A DNA stretch of 5,295 nt, from positions 1 through 5,295 of the forward strand of contig JAUVQU010000169.1 in the NCBI GenBank assembly GCA_030597965.1. The letters run 5' to 3'. The notes under the pieces were generated by a model. That model was not told the origin of the DNA. It did not search any database and was given only the letters and a program-made list of their open reading frames with translations. The position numbers were made by a program, and so were the translations under genes. This DNA comes from Cellvibrionaceae bacterium. GTDB lineage: Bacteria; Pseudomonadota; Gammaproteobacteria; Pseudomonadales; Cellvibrionaceae. Positions 1 through 5,295 of this stretch are shown one piece after another (positions within the stretch are counted from its first letter, which is position 1; the number at the start of each line of letters is the position of its first letter).

Positions 1-384
1 ATTAATTTCAGAGATTTGCTCGTTGAGAGTAAAGAAATCGTAGAGTACCCCGATGCCGCAAAGTCCTACTGTCACGAGGTAAAGTAAGCCGGTAAAAATT
101 TTCCCCTGATAAAAACGATGAATACCGAAGGCACCCAAAAAGGTCAGAAGAATCCAAGTCAGATTGTAGTTAATACGACCTTCTGTGAAGCGGTTGTCCG
201 CCTCTTTATCCATAGATGGGATCAGAAATAAATCAATAATCCAGCCGATAAAAAATAAACCCAAAGTACAGAACCAGATAACACCGGTGACTTGTTTGCC
301 GTAATAGAAACGGTGTGCGCCGAGAAAACCGAAAAGCCACAGTAGATAGCCGATGGTTTTAGAGTGAGTATCCTTTTGAGTCAT
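1..384 (-). CDS. Tandem TM2-domain membrane protein (3' end outside window)
   Basis: The reading frame opens with ATG at 384 (MTQKDTHSKTIGYLLW...) and stays open for 128 codons to the window edge, so the stop lies outside. Two TM2-type modules are visible. Module one is at about residues 11-55, with GAHRFYYGK at 22-30 and GWIIDLFLIP at 47-56. Module two is at about residues 76-120, with GIHRFYQGK at 87-95 and GVLYDFFTL at 112-120. Each has two hydrophobic helices joined by a short turn carrying the HRFY-x-GK signature and ending in an Asp-containing helix, as in the TM2 family (Pfam TM2). The protein is therefore probably a four-helix inner-membrane protein. The linker (57-75) is polar and charged. 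The function of bacterial TM2 proteins is poorly known, so none is assigned. It follows rsxE by 51 bases on the same strand and may be read through from the operon or have its own promoter. From family lengths, probably only a few residues are missing. The family call is confident; the role is unknown. Confidence 0.88.
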   Translation of the reverse strand, partial: MTQKDTHSKTIGYLLWLFGFLGAHRFYYGKQVTGVIWFCTLGLFFIGWIIDLFLIPSMDKEADNRFTEGRINYNLTWILLTFLGAFGIHRFYQGKIFTGLLYLVTVGLCGIGVLYDFFTLNEQISEIN

Positions 385-435
385 AACTTTTCCAAAAAAA
401 TAGTTAAATGCTGGGCTTCTAGTGGATGCCGATAC
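385..435 (-). other. Intergenic gap between rsxE and the TM2 gene
   Basis: This 51-base gap is the largest non-coding stretch in the window. Apart from the ribosome binding site next to 384 and an AT-rich tract around 394-407, I see no convincing GC-rich hairpin followed by T residues on the minus strand, so there is no evident intrinsic terminator after rsxE. No clear paired -35/-10 promoter can be defended either. Read-through from the rsx operon into the TM2 gene is therefore plausible, but this is inference. Confidence 0.5.
387..393 (-). promoter_or_regulatory. Ribosome binding site of the TM2-domain gene
   Basis: The minus strand reads GGAAAAG followed by two bases and the ATG at 384. 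This is a moderate Shine-Dalgarno match preceded by a run of seven T. It supports the chosen start, which also gives the short polar N-terminus before the first TM2 helix. Confidence 0.5.
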
Positions 436-1158
436 TTAAGTAATGGTTCCGGTAGTCCTTACCCGCTTGCTGCCTTTCACTACCGGCGCGGCTTTTGCTT
501 TTACTTTTTCTTCCAGTTTTTTGTCGATTACATGTTTTAACGCGATCAAAAAGCCTACGACTATAAATGCACCGGGAGGTAAAACAGCCACCAACATACC
601 GGGGTAATCCTCCCCCATGATATTTAATGTCCAGCCGCTGGCTATGTCGCCGAGCAGCAGGTGCATATCGGCAAACAAAGTCCCGTGGCCAATCACTTCA
701 CGAATGGACCCAACGGTAATCAGTACCAGAGTAAAACCCAGCCCCATCATAAATCCATCTAAGGCTGAAGGCAGGACATCATTCTTGCTGGCAAAGGCAT
801 CGGCGCGGCCAAGGATGGCGCAGTTGGTTACGATTAAGGGAATGAAAATTCCCAGAATTTGATACAGCTCGAAGGTGTAGGCCTTCATTAACAATTCTGT
901 ACAGGTGGTGAACGAGGCGATGATCATCACGAACACTGGCAGGCGTACGGCGTCGGAAACGGCTTTGCGAATCAGGGATACTGCAATATTTGAGCCGACT
1001 AAAACCAAAATAGTTGCCAGTCCCAGTCCCAGTGCGTTGACGACGCTGGCACTTACTGCGAGCAGAGGGCAAAGACCGAGTAGTTGTACTAGGGCGGGGT
1101 TGTTTTTCCACAATCCGTTGGCGGTAATTTCGTTGTAGGGAGTGCTGTTGTCGCTCAT
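436..1158 (-). CDS. rsxE: Rnf/Rsx electron transport complex subunit E (membrane)
   Basis: This is integral membrane subunit E (RnfE in other nomenclature), homologous to NqrD. It pairs with RsxA in the inner membrane and helps form the ion-translocating core. About six hydrophobic helices can be seen, near residues 22-42, 44-64, 73-91, 98-116, 134-152 and 187-208. Family-typical motifs are NPALVQLLGLCPLLAV (20-35) and PLIVTNCAILGRA (107-119). Cys30 and Cys113 in these motifs correspond to the cysteines that, in Rnf and Nqr structures, hold an iron-sulfur cluster shared between the two paired subunits. The length of 240 aa is slightly above the E. coli protein (about 231), mostly because of a basic C-terminal tail (about 209-240). 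The ATG overlaps the rsxG stop in an ATGA and is preceded by GGGAGAG at 1164-1170. The frame ends in TAA at 436-438. In E. coli nth follows this gene; here a TM2 gene does. Confidence 0.97.
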   Translation of the reverse strand: MSDNSTPYNEITANGLWKNNPALVQLLGLCPLLAVSASVVNALGLGLATILVLVGSNIAVSLIRKAVSDAVRLPVFVMIIASFTTCTELLMKAYTFELYQILGIFIPLIVTNCAILGRADAFASKNDVLPSALDGFMMGLGFTLVLITVGSIREVIGHGTLFADMHLLLGDIASGWTLNIMGEDYPGMLVAVLPPGAFIVVGFLIALKHVIDKKLEEKVKAKAAPVVKGSKRVRTTGTIT

Positions 1159-1829
1159 TGTTTCTCTCCCGTTATTTCTGTTTCAGCGTTGGCTTTGTCT
1201 GGCAGATTCGCTTCACCCAGAGGTTTGGCCTTCTTGTAATAGATGAGCGCATCTTTTACTTTGTTAACGACGGCGCGGGGTGTAATCGTGGCGCCAGTGA
1301 ACTGATCAAATACACCGCCATCTTTTTTAACAGCCCACTGTTCCGGCGCTGGATTTTTCAGCGAACGCTGATTAAAGCCCAGTATCCAGTCACTTTTTTT
1401 GAGGTCTACTTTATCACCGAGACCCGGTGTTTCATTGTGACTGAGGGCTCGTACACCCGCGATAGTGCCATCGAAATTAATTCCAACAATTAGTTTTATA
1501 CTGCCGCTGTAACCGTCGGGTGCAATTACGGGCACAATAATAGCCACCGCTTTTCCGTCTTGGCGGGCGATATTGATATCGCCACCGGATTTGAGACCGA
1601 GTGCCTCCCAATGCGCCTGATCAATTGTCAGGGTATCAAGTAGCATGTCATTGTTGTGACGTTCACGCGGGATGATTTCAAGTAACGCCTTTTGAGCAGC
1701 AATGCGTTCAGCTGCTTCGATGCGCTCTTGTGTGCCTGCTTTAGTTCCTGCCAGTATGGCTGCGGTCACTAATGCAAAAGCACCGAGTGCTAAGCTGTTT
1801 TTGGTAATTGATATTCCGAGTATGCTCAT
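1155..1829 (-). CDS. rsxG: Rnf/Rsx electron transport complex subunit G (FMN-binding)
   Basis: Subunit G (RnfG, related to NqrC) is anchored by one N-terminal helix (about residues 9-29) with the rest of the protein in the periplasm. It carries FMN covalently linked to a threonine by the flavin transferase ApbE, which is not in this window. The attachment motif DQFTGAT is at 175-181, fitting the D-x-x-[S/T]-G-A-T pattern, so Thr181 is the predicted FMN site. The conserved HNETPGLGD segment is at 131-139, and GYSGSIKLIVGI is at 106-117, as in other FMN_bind-domain proteins. The length of 224 aa is close to the usual 205-220. The C-terminal 25 residues are polar and Glu/Lys-rich. The ATG overlaps the rsxD TGA in an ATGA, with GGAGAAG at 1835-1841 at good spacing. 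The gene in turn overlaps rsxE by four bases. Electrons are thought to pass through this flavin as part of the transmembrane relay. Confidence 0.97.
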   Translation of the reverse strand: MSILGISITKNSLALGAFALVTAAILAGTKAGTQERIEAAERIAAQKALLEIIPRERHNNDMLLDTLTIDQAHWEALGLKSGGDINIARQDGKAVAIIVPVIAPDGYSGSIKLIVGINFDGTIAGVRALSHNETPGLGDKVDLKKSDWILGFNQRSLKNPAPEQWAVKKDGGVFDQFTGATITPRAVVNKVKDALIYYKKAKPLGEANLPDKANAETEITGEKQ

Positions 1830-2887
1830 TCCTGCTTCTCCGTGGCACGACGACTTTGTTCGTGGCCGTAGGTACGTGGCAGTGTGTAATGGTCAATAAA
1901 AGGAGCGGCGAAATTCATTAACAACACGGCGAAGGCTACTGCGTCGGGGTAGTTACCCCAGACACGAATCAGGTAAATCAGTAAACCAATGCCTGCACCA
2001 TAAACCAAGCGGCCTCGTGTGCTAACCGCTGAGGATACAGGGTCGGTAGCAATGAAGAAGGCCCCTAACATGGTGGCACCACTGAAAAGGTGGAAGGTTG
2101 CTGAACCACCGCTGTTGGAACTGCCTCCGTCATAAAAAATGAAAGACATGATAACAATGGTCGCGAGCATGCTGACAGGGGTGTGCCAGGTAAAAATCTT
2201 TTTATAAAGCAGGTAGCCGCCGCCCGCTAAGAAACCAAGATTGGCCCATTCAAAACCGGCACCCGCCCAGCTGCCATTGCTGAATATAGGCGCTTCACGG
2301 TACATGTTTTCCAGTAATAATTTACCTTCATTTTGCTTGAAAACATCGAGTGGGGTTGCGGCGGTATAGCCATCCACTGACACACCAAGCCATATTTGTT
2401 GGAGGGCAGCCATTGGCCCCATTAACGCTTGTCCGCCTTCTAGCAGTGGGCGCGGCGGAGCCCACTGAGTCATTTCTACCGGGAAAGAAATCAGTAAAAT
2501 AACGTAACCTACCATCGCGGGGTTGAACGGGTTGTAGCCCATACCGCCATACAGCTGTTTAGCAAGAATGATGGCAGAGGCCGAGCCGATCGCGACAATC
2601 CACCAGGGGCAATAAGGAGGGAGAGCTAAGCCTAGCAGTACGCCTGTGAGTACGGCACTGTAGTCCTTTATGTAAAATTCTATAGGGCGATTACGCAGTT
2701 TAAGTACCGCGGCTTCACATACCACGGCGGTGAAGCTGGCCATGACCACATTGATTAATGTTCCGGGGCCAAAGAAATAGCTCAGGATCACCAGGCCTGG
2801 AATGCAGGCCAGGATAACTTGCTTCATCACATCACCGGTGTTGCCGGGGGAATGAGCATGAGGTGATGTTATTTTCATAAAGGCCAT
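1826..2887 (-). CDS. rsxD: Rnf/Rsx electron transport complex subunit D (membrane, covalent FMN)
   Basis: Subunit D (RnfD, related to NqrB) is a polytopic inner-membrane protein with roughly ten hydrophobic helices. It holds one covalent FMN and probably takes part directly in ion translocation. Recognisable family motifs are AKQLYGGMGYNPFNPAMVGY (109-128), LFSGATMLGAFFIATDPV (267-284), RGRLVYGAG (291-299) and YPDAVAFAVLLMN (313-325). The flavinylation site is DGYTAATPLD at 172-181. By the ApbE pattern and alignment with E. coli DGISQATPLD, Thr178 is the FMN-bearing residue. The length of 353 aa equals the usual size. The loop before the FMN site is shorter than in E. coli, and a Gly/Ser-rich loop lies at 253-262. 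The first ATG at 2887 is preferred because it keeps the family N-terminus (M-A-F...ITSPH) and sits behind AAGAGAAG. A second in-frame ATG three codons later cannot be ruled out. Confidence 0.97.
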   Translation of the reverse strand: MAFMKITSPHAHSPGNTGDVMKQVILACIPGLVILSYFFGPGTLINVVMASFTAVVCEAAVLKLRNRPIEFYIKDYSAVLTGVLLGLALPPYCPWWIVAIGSASAIILAKQLYGGMGYNPFNPAMVGYVILLISFPVEMTQWAPPRPLLEGGQALMGPMAALQQIWLGVSVDGYTAATPLDVFKQNEGKLLLENMYREAPIFSNGSWAGAGFEWANLGFLAGGGYLLYKKIFTWHTPVSMLATIVIMSFIFYDGGSSNSGGSATFHLFSGATMLGAFFIATDPVSSAVSTRGRLVYGAGIGLLIYLIRVWGNYPDAVAFAVLLMNFAAPFIDHYTLPRTYGHEQSRRATEKQE

Positions 2888-2892
2888 GCAGG

Positions 2893-2900
2893 CTTCTCTT
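2893..2900 (-). promoter_or_regulatory. Ribosome binding site of rsxD
   Basis: The 15-base gap between the rsxC TAA and the rsxD ATG contains AAGAGAAG, a purine-rich but weak Shine-Dalgarno match five bases before the ATG at 2887. It supports that start over the ATG three codons downstream. This is the only core rsx junction in the window without a stop/start overlap. Confidence 0.45.
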
Positions 2901-2902
2901 CT

Positions 2903-5203
2903 TTAATTCAGTGCTTCTAACTCGCCACGGGCAGCGGCAAGTTTGTCTTCTAATTTCTGTGTGGCAGAGCGGAAGGCTTCAACGTTTTTGTCGTCTTCGG
3001 TCTCGGCCTTTTTTAAACGCTCTTTGGCTTTCTCTAAACGTTTTTCCATGGAGGCTACTTGTTCGCGCATTTTTTCTTCTGGCGACATGCTGGCCGAGGC
3101 GGCGGCCTTAGCTTTGGCTCTCTCAATGGCAACGCTGGCAGCGTCCTGCTCTATAGGAGCTGTCTCTGGTTTTGCGGAATTCTGTGGTAAAGCCGCCAAC
3201 TCCAGCTCTACGGTAGTTATTTTCCCTTTGATCTTTTCCAGGCCGGTTTGCAGTGCGGCGGCAGTGTCACTGCCTTCAGCTTGTGCGACGGCGAGTTTTT
3301 CTTCTGCTGTTCCTAGACGCTTTTTCAAAGATTCAATGTTGGCTTCAAGCTTTTCGCGTGGATCCATGTTCATTTTGGCTTTGGCGCGTGCGATGGCTAC
3401 GGCAACAGGATCGTTCGGATCTACTTCGTTCGTCTCAACCGTATTATTGGATGTTGCAGTGTTGTCGCCGTTTAAATCCAAGTCTTTTAACTTCTTCAGG
3501 GATTCCTGCACTTTGAGTTCAGCTTGTTTCAACTTGGATTCAAGTTGCGGTTTTCTTTCTTCATCCGCTTCGGCGAGGCGAGCTTGGGCTTTCTCTAAAC
3601 GAGATTGTGCGCTACTCAATGCGCGCTCTAATTTGCCTTTCTGTTCTTCCGGTGAAAGCTGTTTGGCTTTGGCGCGAGCCACAGCGGCGGCTGCGGGATC
3701 ATCACTATCCGTTGCGTCGATAGCGGAGGCTTTAGCTTCGGCCATTTTCTTTTTCGCGGCTTCTGCCGCTAACTTACGGGCTGCACGTTTAGCTTCTTTC
3801 TCGAGTTCAGCCTTGGCCATACGCTCCTGGCGAAACTCGAAACGCTGACGGGAACGATCGGATTTTTCTTTGTCGATAGCGATTTGGCGCATTGTGCCTT
3901 TAGCGGCACGGTAGTATTGCACCAAGGGAATGTTGCTTGGGCAGACAAATGAGCAGGCACCGCATTCAATACAGTCACGAATGTTGTGGGCTTCGAGTTT
4001 GTCGTAATCTTCCGCCATGGTGTACCAGTACATTTGCTGGGGTAGCAAGCTGGCGGGACAGGCCTCGGCGCACATACCACAGCGAATACAGGCTTGTGCC
4101 GGTGGCGGATCAGGTAGTTCTTGTTTGCTCGGCGCTAGAATACAGTTGGTACTTTTAATGACGGGGGCTGCGTCCTGCTCTAAGGCAAAGCCCATCATGG
4201 GACCACCAACAATTAAGCGGCTGGCTTCACGCTCATTAAACGCGTGTTCCTTTAATACATGCTGAATGGGTGTGCCGAGTTTCACTCTGATATTGCGCTG
4301 GGTGCCCAGGGACTTACCGACCACGGTGGTAATGCGCTCTATTAATGGCTTGCCATCGCGGACAGCTTCCAGTGCTGCCACGGTTGTGCCGACATTTTGC
4401 AACACAATACCAATGCTGGCAGGCAGTTGTCCGCTAGGGACTTCCTGACCGGTCAGAATATAAATAAGCTGCTTTTCACCACCGGAAGGGTAGCGGGTAG
4501 GAAAGGTGGCAACTTCAACGTTGGTTTCTTTAGCGGCGGCTTTAACGGCAGCAATCGCATCGGGTTTGTTGTCTTCAATGCCGATGACAACTCTTTTAAG
4601 TGCACGCTCTGGATTGCCTAGAAGGTGTGCCAGCAATTGTGTGCCTTTGATGAGATCGTCGGCGCGGGTTTGCATCAGCATGTCATCAGCGGTGATGTAG
4701 GGCTCGCACTCGGTACCGTTGATGATTAATGTGCTGATCTCGTCGCGTGGATTCAGCTTTACTGCAGTAGGGAAGCCAGCGCCGCCCATCCCCGTAATAC
4801 CGGCATTGCGAATTTTCTCTAGCAGTTCATCGCGTTCTAATTCTAAATAATTTTCATTGCGCTCGAAATCAATGCTTTCGTCTTTACCGTCGGGTGTCAG
4901 CACAATACACGGGCCGTTCATGCCTGAGGGATGCGGCAGTTGACGACTTTCAATGGCGCTGACAGTGCCCGAGGTCGAGGCATGAATGTTGGCGCTGATC
5001 ATGCCTCTGGCAGTGGCGATTAATTGACCGGTCAATACCTGCTCACCAACGGCCACAATAGCTTTCGCGGGTGCGCCAATATGCTGGTTGAGAGGGTAAA
5101 CCATTTCACTGGGTAGAGAAATTTCGCCCAGTGGTAATTGCATGGACTGTGCTTTGTTTTCTTCGGGGTGAACGCCGCCGGGAAGGGGCCAAATCTGATT
5201 CAT
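2903..5203 (-). CDS. rsxC: Rnf/Rsx electron transport complex subunit C (NADH/FMN, 2x 4Fe-4S)
   Basis: This is the peripheral cytoplasmic subunit (RnfC), which exchanges electrons with NADH. Domains in order: an RnfC N-terminal barrel-sandwich region (about 5-105); a complex-I 51K-like NADH/FMN domain (about 130-285) with the glycine-rich GMGGAGFP at 138-145, NGTECEPYITADD at 162-174 and SGGEKQLIYILTG at 240-252; an SLBB-like segment (about 300-325); and two ferredoxin-type 4Fe-4S motifs. The first motif has Cys372, 375, 378 and 382; the second has Cys411, 414, 417 and 421, each followed by Pro in the CxxCxxCxxxCP form. From about 440 onward the protein is a highly charged Ala/Lys/Glu-rich tail containing three diverged repeats (listed separately). 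At 766 aa it matches the long gammaproteobacterial RsxC proteins (E. coli about 740) and is much longer than the tail-less forms of about 440 aa seen in clostridia. The start overlaps the rsxB stop (ATGA) and is preceded by AAGGAAG at 5208-5214. The N-terminus WPLPGGVHPEENK is family-typical. Confidence 0.98.
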   Translation of the reverse strand: MNQIWPLPGGVHPEENKAQSMQLPLGEISLPSEMVYPLNQHIGAPAKAIVAVGEQVLTGQLIATARGMISANIHASTSGTVSAIESRQLPHPSGMNGPCIVLTPDGKDESIDFERNENYLELERDELLEKIRNAGITGMGGAGFPTAVKLNPRDEISTLIINGTECEPYITADDMLMQTRADDLIKGTQLLAHLLGNPERALKRVVIGIEDNKPDAIAAVKAAAKETNVEVATFPTRYPSGGEKQLIYILTGQEVPSGQLPASIGIVLQNVGTTVAALEAVRDGKPLIERITTVVGKSLGTQRNIRVKLGTPIQHVLKEHAFNEREASRLIVGGPMMGFALEQDAAPVIKSTNCILAPSKQELPDPPPAQACIRCGMCAEACPASLLPQQMYWYTMAEDYDKLEAHNIRDCIECGACSFVCPSNIPLVQYYRAAKGTMRQIAIDKEKSDRSRQRFEFRQERMAKAELEKEAKRAARKLAAEAAKKKMAEAKASAIDATDSDDPAAAAVARAKAKQLSPEEQKGKLERALSSAQSRLEKAQARLAEADEERKPQLESKLKQAELKVQESLKKLKDLDLNGDNTATSNNTVETNEVDPNDPVAVAIARAKAKMNMDPREKLEANIESLKKRLGTAEEKLAVAQAEGSDTAAALQTGLEKIKGKITTVELELAALPQNSAKPETAPIEQDAASVAIERAKAKAAASASMSPEEKMREQVASMEKRLEKAKERLKKAETEDDKNVEAFRSATQKLEDKLAAARGELEALN
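2906..3703 (-). repeat. Three diverged tandem repeats encoding the RsxC C-terminal tail
   Basis: The rsxC tail is built of three units of about 80-96 codons at residues 501-596 (3416-3703), 597-686 (3146-3415) and 687-766 (2906-3145). Each starts with an acidic residue followed by a VAxARAKAK-like helix: DDPAAAAVARAKAK, NDPVAVAIARAKAK and DAASVAIERAKAK. After this comes a short [S/D]P-[E/R]-E spacer (LSPEEQ, MDPREK, MSPEEK), and then a long charged helix with heptad-like Leu/Lys/Glu spacing that is predicted to be coiled coil. The DNA copies have diverged outside the AKAK block, so this is an old internal duplication and not a recent DNA repeat. E. coli RsxC has related short Ala-rich tail repeats. 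Confidence 0.85.
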
Positions 5204-5295
5204 GCCGCTTCCTTGTCTGCATCACTGGCAATGATCGCCACTCGTTGGGATTTATTGATGGCGTTATAGCTTGCTGGGGGTGCATCCCATTTCCA
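5200..5295 (-). CDS. rsxB: Rnf/Rsx electron transport complex subunit B, C-terminal end (partial)
   Basis: The last 31 codons and the TGA stop of a gene entering from the right edge are visible. The peptide begins WKWDAPPASYNAINK and ends in SDADKEAA. The WKWD at the start matches the segment near the C-terminus of E. coli RsxB (WKWDL), and the position directly before rsxC is the conserved place of rsxB. RsxB is the iron-sulfur subunit that hands electrons between RsxC and the membrane parts. Its cluster-binding cysteines lie upstream of the window, so only the non-conserved tail is seen here. The TGA overlaps the rsxC ATG (ATGA), which implies translational coupling. The identity rests on synteny plus the short WKWD match. 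Confidence 0.88.
   Translation of the reverse strand, partial: WKWDAPPASYNAINKSQRVAIIASDADKEAA

Noticed and set aside
433..442. Perfect 10-base palindrome TACTTAAGTA over the rsxE stop codon
   Set aside because: It is short, AT-rich, has no loop, and is not followed by a T run on the minus strand, so it does not make a terminator. It could occur by chance.
779..1111. A 110-codon minus-strand frame inside rsxE in another phase
   Set aside because: The peptide is Arg/Ser/Gln-rich and soluble-looking, with no family motif, and rsxE, with its conserved Cys motifs, fully explains the DNA.
2943..3848. A 301-codon open frame on the plus strand opposite the rsxC tail
   Set aside because: It mirrors the Ala/Lys/Glu-rich repeat codons of rsxC in the complementary strand and yields a low-complexity Ser/Ala/Phe-rich peptide with no recognisable domain. 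The rsxC frame has clear family motifs and accounts for the region.
436..5295. Possibility that the operon is Na+-translocating NADH:quinone reductase (nqr)
   Set aside because: The RsxC N-terminus, its two CxxCxxCxxxCP clusters, the preceding rsxB and the B-C-D-G-E order are Rnf-specific. No NqrF-like reductase or nqr gene order is present.

Overview
The window lies inside an Rnf/Rsx electron-transport operon. All the genes are on the minus strand, so transcription runs from high to low coordinates. The order is rsxB (only its C-terminal end, at the right edge), rsxC, rsxD, rsxG, rsxE, and then an unrelated small membrane-protein gene with two TM2 domains that runs off the left edge. Protein lengths, the long Ala/Lys/Glu-rich RsxC tail and the B-C-D-G-E order all match the gammaproteobacterial form of the operon. 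The base composition is mid-range. A marine or environmental gammaproteobacterium is likely; a closer placement (for example among Cellvibrionales-like lineages) is only a guess.

Layout by position: 5295-5200, end of rsxB; 5203-2903, rsxC (766 aa); 2887-1826, rsxD (353 aa); 1829-1155, rsxG (224 aa); 1158-436, rsxE (240 aa); 435-385, a 51-base gap; 384-1, tandem TM2 protein (128 aa visible, no stop inside the window). The rsxB/rsxC, rsxD/rsxG and rsxG/rsxE junctions are all ATGA stop/start overlaps, and rsxC/rsxD are only 15 bases apart. The genes therefore look co-transcribed and translationally coupled. No RNA gene, mobile element or CRISPR array is visible, and there is no gene-free stretch over 300 bases.

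How the parts work together (family knowledge): Rnf is an ion-pumping membrane complex that moves electrons between NADH and ferredoxin. RsxC is the peripheral NADH/FMN and double 4Fe-4S subunit. RsxB is the multi-cluster ferredoxin-like subunit. RsxD and RsxG each carry an FMN covalently bound to threonine, and RsxE pairs with RsxA (outside the window) in the membrane around a shared iron-sulfur centre. In enterics the same complex also keeps the SoxR sensor reduced. The key cofactor residues are all present in the complete subunits, so the complex looks functional.

I do not see a previously undescribed system. The points that merit a second look are the three-copy coiled-coil repeat in the RsxC tail, the tandem TM2 gene where nth (endonuclease III) follows rsxE in E. 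coli, and the basic C-terminal tail of RsxE.
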